DNA of 64,000 nt from CAKVON01 sp902475665 (GCA_036321795.1 JAWQCY010000001.1:496001-560000), one strand, 5' to 3'; numbered from the stretch's first letter, positions 17,981 to 27,119 are shown. Notes: generated by a model from the sequence alone, not told the origin. Translations and numbers: made by a program.

Positions 17981-20173
17981 ATGCAAGATGTTGCGGGAGA
18001 GCGTTTCGGTGCGGAGCTCAAGCGCTTCGGCGTCCAGAAGGGCGACGTGCCCCTGACCGTGTCCTCGCCCTACGACCCCGCAGGCGATCAACCCCAGGCA
18101 ATCAAGGCTCTCGCGCAGGGCGTGGAGGAGGGCCTTCGCTACCAGACCCTCATGGGTGTCACGGGTTCCGGCAAGACGTTCACCATGGCCAAGACCATCG
18201 AGGCCGTGAACAAGCCCACCCTCATCATGGAGCCGAACAAGACCCTTGCCGCCCAGGTCGCCGGCGAGATGCGTGAGATGTTCCCCAACAACGCGGTCGT
18301 CTATTTCGTCTCGTATTACGACTACTATCAGCCCGAGGCCTACGTCCCGCAGTCCGACACCTATATCGAGAAGGACTCGTCAATCAACGAGGAGGTCGAG
18401 AAGCTCCGTCACCAGGCGACGTCGAGCCTTCTGTCCAGGCGTGACGTCATCGTCGTCGCCTCGGTCTCGTGCATCTACGGCATCGGCAGCCCGCAGGACT
18501 ACGCAGGCCTCGCTCCCAATGTCGACAAATCCGTTCCCCTCGAGCGCGACGACTTCATCCGCAGCCTGATTGACATCCAATACGACCGCAACGACTTCGA
18601 CTTGTCTCGCGGTACCTTCCGCGTGCGGGGTGACACCGTCGACGTGTTTCCTCCCTATGCCGAGAACCCCATTCGCTTCGAGTTCTTTGGCGATGAGGTT
18701 GAGGGCATCTCGGAGGTCGACTCGACGACTGGCGAGGTCATTCGCGAGTTCGATGCCATTCCCGTGTGGCCGGCATCCCATTATGTGACCGAGCGTCCCA
18801 AGATCAACCATGCCCTCGAGACGATCGACGACGAGCTTCGCGAGCGCCTGGCCGAGCTCAAGGCCGACGACCGCCTGCTCGAGGCCCAGCGTCTCCAGCA
18901 ACGCACGGCATACGACCTCGAGATGCTCGAGAACATGGGCTACTGCAACGGCATCGAGAACTACTCGAGGCACCTGGACGGACGCAAGCCCGGCGAGCCC
19001 CCCTTCACCCTCATCGACTATTTCCCCAAGGACATGCTCTGCATCATCGATGAGTCACATGTTACGGTCCCGCAGATCCGCGGCATGCACGAGGGCGACC
19101 GTTCCCGCAAGGTCACCCTGGTGGAACACGGCTTCCGTCTGCCGAGCGCCCTGGACAACCGACCCCTTCGCTTCGATGAGTTCGAGAGCCGCATTCCTCA
19201 GTTCGTCTATGTCTCGGCCACCCCGGGCGATTACGAGGAGAGCGTCAGCCAGCGCACGGTCGAGCAGATCATCCGCCCGACGGGCCTTCTCGATCCCAAG
19301 ATCGACGTGCGTCCCGTTCGCGGCCAGATCGACGACCTCGAGGCCGAGATCAAGGCCCGCGTCGCTCGCAAGGAGCGCATCCTGGTTACGACGCTTACCA
19401 AGCGCATGGCCGAGGACCTGACCGATCACCTCTTGGACGAGGGGATTCGCGTCAACTACATGCACTCCGACACGGCAACGCTCGATCGTGTGGACATCAT
19501 CCGCGACTTGCGTCAGGGCAAGATTGACGTTTTGGTTGGCATCAACCTGCTTCGTGAGGGCCTGGACATCCCCGAGGTCTCGCTCGTGGCCATTCTCGAC
19601 GCCGACAAGGAGGGCTTCCTGCGAAACCGCCGCTCGCTCATCCAGACGATGGGACGTGCCGCGCGAAACGCCTCAGGTGAGGTCGTCATGTACGCCGACA
19701 CCATCACCGACTCTATGCGCGAGGCGATTGACGAGACACGCCGCCGCCGTGCCCTACAGGAGCGGTACAACGCCGAGCACGGCATCGAGCCCAAAACCGT
19801 GAGCAAGGCCATCAACGACATCTCTAGTTTCATTGCCGAGGCATCGGACAACGTTGGCAAGCGCTCTCGCAAGGATGGCGAGTTCTATACCCCTGCCACG
19901 ACCACGACCGCCGAGCAGGTTGCCGCGGAGCTTGCCGAGCTGCCACGCGACGAGGTTGCACGTCTCATGGACACGCTCGAGGAGGAGATGGCCGCGGCAT
20001 CCGAGGACATGGACTTCGAACGTGCCGCCGCGGCCCGAGACCAGCTGGTCGAGCTCAAGGCGATGGTGGAGGGCACGTCCGAGGAGGACATCATGCGCCG
20101 ACTCAAGCAGACCGCGCGAAAGGGCAGCGCACATGCGACGCGCCGTCCCTACCGTAAGCATCCCAAGCACTAG
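17981..20173 (+). CDS. uvrB: UvrABC system protein B (excision nuclease subunit)
   Basis: DNA-damage verification helicase of nucleotide excision repair, 730 residues. Walker A GVTGSGKT, the beta-hairpin region (SYYDYYQPEAYVPQSDTYI), DEAD-like box DESH, helicase motifs V/VI (GINLLREGLDIPE, QTMGRAARN) and the C-terminal UVR domain (MDFERAAAARDQL) that binds UvrC. The ATG at 17981 follows GGGAGG; an ATG at 17969 lies upstream of that SD. The SOS box and promoter directly upstream indicate damage induction. Confidence 0.97.
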   Translation: MQDVAGERFGAELKRFGVQKGDVPLTVSSPYDPAGDQPQAIKALAQGVEEGLRYQTLMGVTGSGKTFTMAKTIEAVNKPTLIMEPNKTLAAQVAGEMREMFPNNAVVYFVSYYDYYQPEAYVPQSDTYIEKDSSINEEVEKLRHQATSSLLSRRDVIVVASVSCIYGIGSPQDYAGLAPNVDKSVPLERDDFIRSLIDIQYDRNDFDLSRGTFRVRGDTVDVFPPYAENPIRFEFFGDEVEGISEVDSTTGEVIREFDAIPVWPASHYVTERPKINHALETIDDELRERLAELKADDRLLEAQRLQQRTAYDLEMLENMGYCNGIENYSRHLDGRKPGEPPFTLIDYFPKDMLCIIDESHVTVPQIRGMHEGDRSRKVTLVEHGFRLPSALDNRPLRFDEFESRIPQFVYVSATPGDYEESVSQRTVEQIIRPTGLLDPKIDVRPVRGQIDDLEAEIKARVARKERILVTTLTKRMAEDLTDHLLDEGIRVNYMHSDTATLDRVDIIRDLRQGKIDVLVGINLLREGLDIPEVSLVAILDADKEGFLRNRRSLIQTMGRAARNASGEVVMYADTITDSMREAIDETRRRRALQERYNAEHGIEPKTVSKAINDISSFIAEASDNVGKRSRKDGEFYTPATTTTAEQVAAELAELPRDEVARLMDTLEEEMAAASEDMDFERAAAARDQLVELKAMVEGTSEEDIMRRLKQTARKGSAHATRRPYRKHPKH

Positions 20174-20354
20174 GGTTCGGCTTGAGTTAGGATATTGGGG
20201 TTTATTCGTGCGTACGCATGCGGTTGGTTCCCGCATGTTCGGGCGAACGCTAAAGTGAAGACTTGCTATGACTGCACCCGACCGAAGACCATCGGACCCG
20301 CGCGCTGCCCCGCGGCACGTGTCGGAGGGTTGCCCAACCAGGGGGAGAAAGACC

Positions 20355-20813
20355 GTGCACGGTCACAAGATCGATCCAGAGAAGAAGGCCTCCCTGGCCG
20401 AGACGCTCGTTCAGTTCGTGCGCTACGGCATGTTCGGCGCGCTTTGCTCTGCCACCGACACGGTCATCTTCTGGTTTTTGACCAGCCTCTTCAAGATCAA
20501 CCCGCTCCTTGCGAACGTCTTCAGCACCTCCGTCGGCGTCGCGATGAGCTTCTACTTCAACCGCCGCTTCACCTTCAAGGTCCGTGACAAGACTGGCAAG
20601 CGCTGCATCGCGTTCTTCTCGATTGGCCTGTTGGGCCTGTTGGTGTCCGAGGGCATCATCGGCACCGGCATGCACGTCCTGCCTGGCCTGCCGCCCGTCT
20701 TCGTGAAGTTGCTCGCGGTCATGATCGTCGGTTGCTTCCAATTCTTCCTCAACCGCAACATCACGTTCCGCACCGTGGTCGACGCACAGGACGACGACGA
20801 CGAGATCGTCTAA
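20355..20813 (+). CDS. GtrA-like membrane protein
   Basis: 152 residues with four predicted membrane helices, matching the GtrA fold: FVRYGMFGALCSATDTVIFW for helix 1, the SFYFNRRFTFKV signature between helices 2 and 3, and FFLNRNITFR at the end. GtrA proteins help flip or carry undecaprenyl-linked sugars used to decorate surface polymers; the substrate here is unknown. GTG at 20355 is chosen because GGGGGAG lies 7 nt upstream; the frame extends 29 codons further without an SD. The C-terminal tail is acidic (DDDDE). The 181-nt gap before it contains an extended -10-like TGCTATGAC. Confidence 0.82.
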   Translation: MHGHKIDPEKKASLAETLVQFVRYGMFGALCSATDTVIFWFLTSLFKINPLLANVFSTSVGVAMSFYFNRRFTFKVRDKTGKRCIAFFSIGLLGLLVSEGIIGTGMHVLPGLPPVFVKLLAVMIVGCFQFFLNRNITFRTVVDAQDDDDEIV

Positions 20814-20824
20814 CCACCTCTGTC

Positions 20825-20874
20825 GGCAGTTGCCTCGATCGGCCGACGACGGCTGGGGTCGGCCAGCAACTGCC
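20825..20874. terminator. Bidirectional terminator-like double hairpin
   Basis: Outer arms GGCAGTTGC (20825-20833) and GCAACTGCC (20866-20874) enclose inner arms GGCCGAC (20841-20847) and GTCGGCC (20858-20864). It sits between the convergent gtrA-like gene and the flavoprotein gene. No T-run. Confidence 0.6.
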
Positions 20875-20882
20875 AGGATTGG

Positions 20883-22556
20883 TTAGCAGCTGCCGGAATC
20901 GAGGGTTTCCGTGAGGGCTCGCGCCACGCGGATGCCGTCGGTCGCCGCGCTCATGATGCCGCCGGCGTAGCCGGCACCCTCGCCCGCGACCCATAGGCCC
21001 TGGCAGCCGACGCTCTCGCAGGTCTCGCCTCGCGTCACGCGAACGGGGGAGCTCGAGCGGCTCTCGATGCCCGTGAGCACGGCGTCGCTTGCGTCGAACC
21101 CATGCAGCCTGTGCGCCATGTCGGGAATGGCCGCTCGAAGCGTGTCGGCCACGTAGCCGGGAAGGCACGGCTCGACGCTTCCCCAGGTAACGCCACGTGG
21201 GTAGGTGGGCTCCACGCGGCCGCCTGCGCTTGAGGTCGAGCCCGAAAGGAAGTCCCCGACAAGCTGCGCCGGGGCTGCGAATCCGCCGCCACCAAGCTCG
21301 AAGGCCCTGGCCTCGCACTCGCGCTGCAGTCGCACACCTGCCAGCGGGTCGTCGCCCGGAAGGTCCTCGGGACGCACGTTTGCCAGAAGGCCCGAGTTGG
21401 CGTTGCGGCCGTCACGGGCAGCCAGGCTCATGCCGTTGGTCACCACGTGCCCGGGCTCGCTCGCCGCCGCGACGACGTAGCCGCCAGGACACATGCAGAA
21501 CGAGAAGGCGCTCCTGCCGTTTGGCAGGTGGCTCACCAGCTTGTATGGCGAGGCACCCAGGGAGGGCAGTCCCGCGAAGCGCCCGTACTGTGCGTGGTCG
21601 ATGTCGGCCTGCAGGTGTTCGATGCGCACGCCCATGGCGAAGGTCTTGCGCTCCAGGGTCACGCCACGCCTGGCGAGAAGTTCGAACACGTCGCGTGCGG
21701 AGTGGCCGCATGCGAGAACGACATGCGAGGTCGGGACTCGCTCCTCGATCACGAGGCCCGTCTCGGCGTCGCGCGTCTCGAGCGTCACCGCCCTCACGCG
21801 TCCGTCGCTTACGTCCAGGTCGGTCATGCGGCAACGGCAGCGCACTTCTCCGCCGAGGTCGCGAATCTGTCGGCACAGGTCGTCCACGACCCTTGGAAGG
21901 ACGTCGCTTCCCACATGCGGGTGGGAGTCCCACAGGATGTCGCGCCCCGCGCCCGCGCCCACGAACGTCTCGAGGATCAGCCTGTGCAGCTTGCTCTTGG
22001 TGCCCGTGGCGAGTTTTCCGTCCGAGAAGGTCCCCGCGCCGCCGACGCCAAACTGGATGTTGCTCTCGGGGTCGAGCTCGCCTGTGGCGTTGAACCTCTC
22101 GACGGCGTCGGTTCGACGGGTCGCGTCGTCCCCGCGCTCCACAAGTAGCGGCTCCAGGCCCGCGTGTGCCAGCTCCAGGGCGCAGAACAGGCCCGCGCAC
22201 CCGGCGCCGACGACAACGACTCGCTCGTCGAGCGGCTTGCGCGTGCGGGGCGTCCAGGTCTGCGGCTCGTTTTGCGCGAGGGAGACGCCGCGGTCGTCGT
22301 GCCTGCCGCGCAGCTTGTCCAACAGCGTCCGTTCGGCGTTGGCCCCGCCGACGAGCGTGATGCGCACGGTGTAGAGGAAGTGCAGGCTCTCGCGCTTGCG
22401 CGCGTCGATCGAGCGGCGGCGTATCTCGAGGCCCGTGATCTGCTCGTCGCGCACGCGAAGCCTGCGCCCGACGGCGCGCCTGAGGCAGGCGCGCTCGGCC
22501 CTCTCGGAGCCGTCGTGCGCCTTTGGGTCCACGCGGAGGTTGGAGACCTGAATCAT
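20883..22556 (-). CDS. FAD-dependent dehydrogenase-like protein (COG2509 type)
   Basis: 557 residues. An N-terminal domain of about 100 residues is followed by a Rossmann FAD-binding motif (VVVGAGCAGLFCALELAHAG, about 115) with the acidic end of beta-2 at VERGDD, an NIQFGVGGAGTFSDGKL motif, and the C-terminal GLWVAGEGAGYAGGIMSAATDG that binds the FAD ribityl chain. This architecture matches the uncharacterised COG2509 flavoproteins; the substrate is unknown. Last gene of a minus-strand operon behind mrp and the HI0933-type flavoprotein (10-nt gap). GGAGGG lies 5 nt upstream of the ATG. Confidence 0.83.
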   Translation of the reverse strand: MIQVSNLRVDPKAHDGSERAERACLRRAVGRRLRVRDEQITGLEIRRRSIDARKRESLHFLYTVRITLVGGANAERTLLDKLRGRHDDRGVSLAQNEPQTWTPRTRKPLDERVVVVGAGCAGLFCALELAHAGLEPLLVERGDDATRRTDAVERFNATGELDPESNIQFGVGGAGTFSDGKLATGTKSKLHRLILETFVGAGAGRDILWDSHPHVGSDVLPRVVDDLCRQIRDLGGEVRCRCRMTDLDVSDGRVRAVTLETRDAETGLVIEERVPTSHVVLACGHSARDVFELLARRGVTLERKTFAMGVRIEHLQADIDHAQYGRFAGLPSLGASPYKLVSHLPNGRSAFSFCMCPGGYVVAAASEPGHVVTNGMSLAARDGRNANSGLLANVRPEDLPGDDPLAGVRLQRECEARAFELGGGGFAAPAQLVGDFLSGSTSSAGGRVEPTYPRGVTWGSVEPCLPGYVADTLRAAIPDMAHRLHGFDASDAVLTGIESRSSSPVRVTRGETCESVGCQGLWVAGEGAGYAGGIMSAATDGIRVARALTETLDSGSC

Positions 22557-22566
22557 GTGTGCCCTC

Positions 22567-23865
22567 CTAGGGCGTCGTTTCGGTTCGTGCCGCGCCCGCG
22601 GCGAGTGCGGCGGCGTTGGCGCCGGCGACCTGGCCGCTCAGCCAGGCCCACGTGAGGTTGAACCCGCCGCAGTCGGCGTCGACGTCGAGCGCCTCGCCGC
22701 ACGCGAACAGGCCTTCGACGCCATGGGCGGCAAGGGTCCGAGCGTCGAAGCCGGCAAGCGACAGGCCGCCGCGCGTGACCTGGGCATGCGCGGTGTCCGC
22801 AAGGCCCGTGACGTGCAGTCGCAGCCCCTTGAGCGAGCGCGCCACCTGCGCGGCGTCGGCTGCGGCCATGCTGCCGAGAAGTGCGTCGGCGATCTCGGGG
22901 CTCACGAGTCCCCGCAAGGCGACGCGCATGTCGCGGCTCGACAGCATGCGCTCGACCTCGGCCTCGTCCTTCTCGGGAACGAGGTCGATGCGCAGGGTGT
23001 CGCCCGCCGCGGCCACGCGCGACAGGTCGAACACGGCGATGCCGGAGACGCCGTACTCGCGGAAGAGCAGCTCTCCCGCCTCGGAGGCGAGCTCGCGCCC
23101 GTCGCGCTCGAGTGCGATGCGCGCGGTGGCACGACGGCCGTCGAGGCCCGCGAGACCGTCCATGCGACAGGCGATCGGGCACAGCACGGGGCTTGCGGGC
23201 GTGAGAGAAAGTCCCAGGCCCGCGAGCGGGTCCAGGTCCGCGAGGCCGTCGCGGGGCCCTCCGAGCGCCACGACAACGCAACGTGCGCGAAGCGTGCGGT
23301 CGCGTCCGCCATCGAACGACTCGCGATAGGTGACGAGAAGGTCGCCGCTCGACGACGCGGTCGCGCCGCCCGCCGTGTGCTCGACATGCGTCACCTCTCG
23401 CATCGGCGCCAGCATGGCGCCGGAGGTCGCGGCACGGGCCAAAAGCACGTCGCGCACGGACGCGGCCGAGAGGCTGCGCGGGTAGAGCCTGCCGTCGATC
23501 GACGTGCAGGCCAAGCCACAGCCGTCGAACCACGCCAGGACGCGCTCGCCGGCGTCGTCGCCCAGGATGGGGGAGACGAAGTCGAAGGCGTTGTAGCGCG
23601 CGGGGTCCACGTGCTCGTTGGAGAGGTTGCAGCGGCCGTTGCCCGTCGCCAGGATCGTGCGCGCTGCCTCGGCGGCGGCGTCGAGTGCGACCACGCTTGC
23701 GCCCGCCTCGGCGGCGACGGTCGCGGCGACGGTGCCGGCCGCCCCGCAGCCCACGACGCAGACGTCGCAGGCGTCGGGGACCGACACGCGCCGGGCGGCG
23801 CGCTCCAGGCGGGCCTGGCGGGCGGCGCGGGACTCGCGGCCGCTTCTCGTGGTCGCGCGCGCCAC
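22567..23865 (-). CDS. HI0933/BaiN-type NAD(P)/FAD-dependent oxidoreductase
   Basis: 432 residues. The FAD motif VVGCGAAGTVAATVAAEAG starts near residue 32; the family hallmark GNGRCNLSN follows, then DGRLYPRS, GVSGIAVFDLS and the closing GLFACGEALDVDADCGGFN. Members include BaiN, implicated in bile-acid dehydroxylation in Clostridium scindens, but most have no known substrate. The GTG at 23865 lies 1 nt past the mrp stop with GAGGA upstream, so translation is coupled. An ORF extends further upstream inside mrp but is not needed. Confidence 0.85.
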   Translation of the reverse strand: MARATTRSGRESRAARQARLERAARRVSVPDACDVCVVGCGAAGTVAATVAAEAGASVVALDAAAEAARTILATGNGRCNLSNEHVDPARYNAFDFVSPILGDDAGERVLAWFDGCGLACTSIDGRLYPRSLSAASVRDVLLARAATSGAMLAPMREVTHVEHTAGGATASSSGDLLVTYRESFDGGRDRTLRARCVVVALGGPRDGLADLDPLAGLGLSLTPASPVLCPIACRMDGLAGLDGRRATARIALERDGRELASEAGELLFREYGVSGIAVFDLSRVAAAGDTLRIDLVPEKDEAEVERMLSSRDMRVALRGLVSPEIADALLGSMAAADAAQVARSLKGLRLHVTGLADTAHAQVTRGGLSLAGFDARTLAAHGVEGLFACGEALDVDADCGGFNLTWAWLSGQVAGANAAALAAGAARTETTP

Positions 23866-23866
23866 G

Positions 23867-24721
23867 CTAGTCCTCGTTCTTCTCGGCAGGGGAGGCATCG
23901 CCTGCGTCGAGCGCCTCGATGCGGGCGACGGCCTCGTCGAGCAGGTCCCCGGGCAACTCGTCCTCGATCGCGCCGCGGTCGCAGGCGTCGGCAACGGACG
24001 GGTCGATGGGCAGCCTGCCCAGCACGTCGAGGCCGTACTCGGAGGCAGTCTCGCCGACGTGGCTGGATCCGAAGACCTCGATGTGGCGGCCGCAGTCGGG
24101 GCAGACCGCGTAGCTCATGTTCTCGACCAGGCCCAAAACCGGGACGTCCATCTTTCGGGCCATGCGCACGGCCTTGCCCACGACCATGCGGACGAGGTCC
24201 TGCGGGGTCGACACGATGACGATGCCGTCGACGGGCATCGACTGGAACACGGTCAGGGCGACGTCGCCGGTTCCCGGGGGCATGTCCACCAGCATGTAGT
24301 CGAGCGGGCCCCAGCTCGTCTCGCTCCAGAACTGCCTGATGGCACCCGCCAACACCGGGCCGCGCCACAGCACGGGCGTCTCCTCGTCACCGACGACCAG
24401 GTTGGCGCTCATGACCTTGGTGCCGTGCTCGGATATGTTGGGGAGCAGCAGGTTGCCAAGCGCCGAGACGTGCTGGCCCGACATGCCGAACATCTTTGGG
24501 ATGGAGGGGCCAGTGATGTCGGCGTCCATGATGCCCACGGTGTGGCCGCGGCGGGCGAGCTCGACGGCCAGGATGCCTGTGACCAGGGACTTGCCGACGC
24601 CGCCCTTGCCGGACACGACTCCGATGACGTGACGCACCTCCGAGAGTCGGTTCTCGTCGAAGGTGGGGACGGAGTCGTCCGCCCCGGTGCGAATCGCTCG
24701 CTCGTGGTCGACGCATGCCAT
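23867..24721 (-). CDS. Mrp/NBP35 family Fe-S cluster carrier ATPase
   Basis: 284-residue P-loop ATPase. Deviant Walker A GKGGVGKS with VVS just before it, the switch/Walker B region MLVDMPPGTGD, and the CPDC pair (AVCPDCGRHIEVFG) that bridges a 4Fe-4S cluster in a homodimer. Mrp proteins transfer Fe-S clusters to apo-enzymes. ATG at 24721, preceded by AAAGG; the frame runs 39 codons further without an SD. First gene of a three-gene operon with two flavoproteins and divergent from an IscU-like scaffold, so an Fe-S related role fits the neighbourhood. Confidence 0.9.
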   Translation of the reverse strand: MACVDHERAIRTGADDSVPTFDENRLSEVRHVIGVVSGKGGVGKSLVTGILAVELARRGHTVGIMDADITGPSIPKMFGMSGQHVSALGNLLLPNISEHGTKVMSANLVVGDEETPVLWRGPVLAGAIRQFWSETSWGPLDYMLVDMPPGTGDVALTVFQSMPVDGIVIVSTPQDLVRMVVGKAVRMARKMDVPVLGLVENMSYAVCPDCGRHIEVFGSSHVGETASEYGLDVLGRLPIDPSVADACDRGAIEDELPGDLLDEAVARIEALDAGDASPAEKNED

Positions 24722-25021
24722 GTGTGGGCCGCCTTTCAGGGTTGGTTTGGGGTCGCGATTGCGACCCGTGGGCATTCTACCCGCCCCACGCCCTTCTCGC
24801 CATCCGCCCGCCGTCGCGCCCGATACGGCCCTCCGCATGCCAAGTTGTATACGACTCGCTGGTCAACCCTATCGTTTGGTGAGAAGTGCTTACGTTGGTT
24901 TTCCGCTCGCTCACCGATTTGGGGGTTGTTTCGCGGTATGATGCTGACCAAGTACGGCAGGAGAGGGCCGGGCCCGCTCGCGCGCGTCCGGACTCCTAAA
25001 GGAAGTAACGAGAGGAGATCC
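24722..25021. other. Divergent intergenic region between mrp and the scaffold gene
   Basis: A 300-nt gap with no coding potential I would accept. It must hold the promoters of both units. A TATGAT -10-like sequence (24937-24942) points toward the scaffold gene but lacks a good -35. The stretch 24840-24930 is less GC-rich than the flanks. Contains GAGAAGTGC, a partial copy of the recurrent repeat, near 24880. Confidence 0.5.
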
Positions 25022-25756
25022 ATGCAGTATTCTCAGGAAGTGGAGAACATGTGCCCCGTGACCAAGGGCGCATACCACGGCCCCGCGCCCATCCCCGAGG
25101 AGGGCAAGTGGGTTCAGGCCAAGGAGGTCAAGGACATCTCTGGCCTCACGCACGGTGTGGGTTGGTGCGCTCCCCAGCAGGGTGCCTGCAAGCTCACGCT
25201 TAACGTGAAGGAGGGCGTCATCGAGGAGGCCCTGGTCGAGACCATCGGTTGCTCCGGCATGACCCACTCGGCCGCCATGGCGTCCGAGATCCTGCCTGGC
25301 AAGACGATTCTCGAGGCCCTCAACACCGACCTCGTCTGCGACGCCATCAACGTCGCCATGCGCGAGATCTTCCTGCAGATCGTCTACGGTCGCAGCCAGA
25401 CCGCGTTCTCCGAGGGCGGCCTGCCCGTCGGCGCCTCCCTGGACGACCTGGGCAAGGGCCTGCGCTCGCAGGTTGGCACCATGTTCGGCACCAAGGCCAA
25501 GGGCGCCCGTTACCTCGAGCTCGCCCAGGGCTACGTCACCCGCATGGCCCTGAACGAGAACAACGAGATCGTCGCGTTCGAGTTCCTCAACCTCGGCAAG
25601 TTCACCGACGCCGTCAAGGCCGGCAAGACCCCCGAGGAGGCCATCTCCGGCGCCATGGGTCACTATGGCCAGTGGGACAACGCCGCCAAGTACATCGACC
25701 CGCGTACCGACGAGGAGACCCACTCCGTCGCCAGCACGTTCCCGGTTCACGAGTAG
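25022..25756 (+). CDS. IscU/NifU-like iron-sulfur scaffold protein
   Basis: 244 residues. The segment IEEALVETIGCSGMTHSAAM, then ILPGKTILEAL and a later LVCDAIN Cys, follows the IscU pattern GCG-x-A-x-AS, GKT-x-x-EA, C. Further cysteines (MCPVTK near the start, GWCAPQQGACK near residue 50) are unusual, and the protein is about twice the length of IscU. Fe-S scaffold function is inferred from these motifs. AGAGGAGA precedes the ATG. 18 nt ahead of the GGGtGRT gene; I recall this pair being co-encoded in anaerobes. Divergent from mrp. Confidence 0.75.
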   Translation: MQYSQEVENMCPVTKGAYHGPAPIPEEGKWVQAKEVKDISGLTHGVGWCAPQQGACKLTLNVKEGVIEEALVETIGCSGMTHSAAMASEILPGKTILEALNTDLVCDAINVAMREIFLQIVYGRSQTAFSEGGLPVGASLDDLGKGLRSQVGTMFGTKAKGARYLELAQGYVTRMALNENNEIVAFEFLNLGKFTDAVKAGKTPEEAISGAMGHYGQWDNAAKYIDPRTDEETHSVASTFPVHE

Positions 25757-25774
25757 AAAGGGAGGGATACAACA

Positions 25775-26779
25775 ATGGCTGTTACTTTCGAAGGCTACGA
25801 GCGCCGCGTCGAGAAGATCGACAAGTGCCTCGCCGACAACGGCATCGCCTCCCTCGAGGACGCGCTGAAGATCTGCACCGACAAGGGCTTCAACCCGCGC
25901 GAGATCGTCCACAACACCCAGTCCATCGCGTTCCAGAACGCCGAGTGGGCCTACACCCTGGGCTGCGCCCTGGCCGTCAAGCGCGGCGTCAAGACCGCCT
26001 CTGAGGCTGCCGCCGTCATCGGCGAGGGCATCCAGGCCTTCACCGTCCCCGGCTCCGTCGCCGAGGACCGCAAGGTCGGCCTGGGCCACGGCAACCTGGG
26101 CGCCATGCTGCTCTCTGACGACACCGAGTGCTTCGCGTTTTTGGCCGGCCACGAGTCCTTCGCGGCCGCCGAGGGCGCCATCGGCCTGGCCCTCAACGCC
26201 AACAAGGCCCGCAAGCAGCCGCTGCGCGTCATCCTGAACGGCCTGGGCAAGGACGCCGCCCAGATCATCGCCCGCATCAACGGCTTCACCTACGTGAAGA
26301 CCCAGTTCGACTACTACACGGGCGAGCTCAAGGTCGTCGAGACCATTCCGTACTCCGACGGCCCGCGTTCCGCCGTCAACTGCTACGGCGCCGACGACGT
26401 CCGTGAGGGCGTTGCCATCATGTGGCACGAGAACGTCGACATCTCGATCACCGGCAACTCCACCAACCCGACGCGCTTCCAGCACCCCGTCGCTGGCACC
26501 TACAAGAAGGAGCGCCTCGAGGCCGGCAAGAAGTACTTCTCCGTCGCCTCCGGTGGCGGCACTGGTCGTACCCTGCACCCGGACAACATGGGCGCCGGCC
26601 CCGCCTCCTACGGCATGACCGACACCATGGGCCGTATGCACTCCGACGCCCAGTTCGCCGGCTCCTCCTCGGTCCCCGCGCACGTCGACATGATGGGTCT
26701 CATCGGCATGGGCAACAACCCCATGGTCGGTGCCACCGTCGCCTGCGCCGTCGCCGTCGAGGAGGCCCTCTCCAAGTAA
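25775..26779 (+). CDS. GGGtGRT family protein
   Basis: 334 residues. The signature GGGTGRT (in VASGGGTGRTLHPDN, about residue 260) gives the family its name (I recall it as Pfam PF14057). The protein is rich in glycine and has long conserved blocks (VHNTQSIAFQNAEWAYTLG, VGLGHGNLGAML). No catalytic role has been established that I know of. A strong SD (GGGAGG) and highly biased codons suggest high expression. Encoded with the IscU-like scaffold and followed by a strong terminator, so the two form their own unit. Confidence 0.85.
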   Translation: MAVTFEGYERRVEKIDKCLADNGIASLEDALKICTDKGFNPREIVHNTQSIAFQNAEWAYTLGCALAVKRGVKTASEAAAVIGEGIQAFTVPGSVAEDRKVGLGHGNLGAMLLSDDTECFAFLAGHESFAAAEGAIGLALNANKARKQPLRVILNGLGKDAAQIIARINGFTYVKTQFDYYTGELKVVETIPYSDGPRSAVNCYGADDVREGVAIMWHENVDISITGNSTNPTRFQHPVAGTYKKERLEAGKKYFSVASGGGTGRTLHPDNMGAGPASYGMTDTMGRMHSDAQFAGSSSVPAHVDMMGLIGMGNNPMVGATVACAVAVEEALSK

Positions 26780-26850
26780 GGGGAGCGCGTTCGCGACTTC
26801 GTCTGATGGCCGTGTCTTCGAGCCGCCTTACGGGCGAGATGAGCTTTGCC

Positions 26851-26882
26851 AGGGCCGTCACCTTTGGGTGGCGGCCCTTTTT
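26851..26882 (+). terminator. Terminator of the scaffold-GGGtGRT operon
   Basis: 12-bp stem AGGGCCGTCACC / GGTGGCGGCCCT (one G-T pair), TTTG loop, followed by a T-run. Confidence 0.9.
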
Positions 26883-26954
26883 GTGCGCGTGCTGTTTGCA
26901 AACGACATTTGTTGGCTGGTGGGGTCCGCGGCATCGGCTTGCAGTCTCGCGGCC

Positions 26955-26964
26955 CTTCTCGGCA
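26955..26964 (-). repeat. TGCCGAGAAG intergenic repeat (reverse)
   Basis: CTTCTCGGCA on the plus strand, in the leader of the VWA protein gene. Confidence 0.45.
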
Positions 26965-27021
26965 GTGGGGGCGCAGTTATCGATGCACCCATCATGCAGC
27001 TGATTGCATATAAGTCATATC

Positions 27022-27051
27022 TTCCGAAACGATGCAGGTTGCTGCTATATC
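27022..27051 (+). promoter_or_regulatory. Probable promoter of the VWA surface protein gene
   Basis: Extended -10 TGCTATATC (27043-27051) with a weak -35 TTCCGA (27022-27027) 18 nt upstream. Gives a leader of about 60 nt. Confidence 0.5.
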
Positions 27052-27119
27052 TTTAAGACATGGGTTTTGGGATCATCCCGTTCAACGCAGCCAAATCGCA
27101 CGAGAGGAAGAGGTGTGAG

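Larger units (their letters stand above)
26883..27119 (+). other. AT-richer region upstream of the VWA surface protein gene
   Basis: 237 nt with markedly lower GC than its surroundings in the second half. Contains a TTTGCAAA palindrome near 26896, a reverse copy of the recurrent repeat (26955-26964) and the probable promoter at 27022-27051. No gene seen. Confidence 0.5.

Noticed and set aside
20238..20249. GTTCGGGCGAAC as a possible LexA site before the GtrA-like gene
   Set aside because: The half-sites are in reverse order relative to the CGAAC-N4-GTTC consensus and the spacing is 2, not 4.
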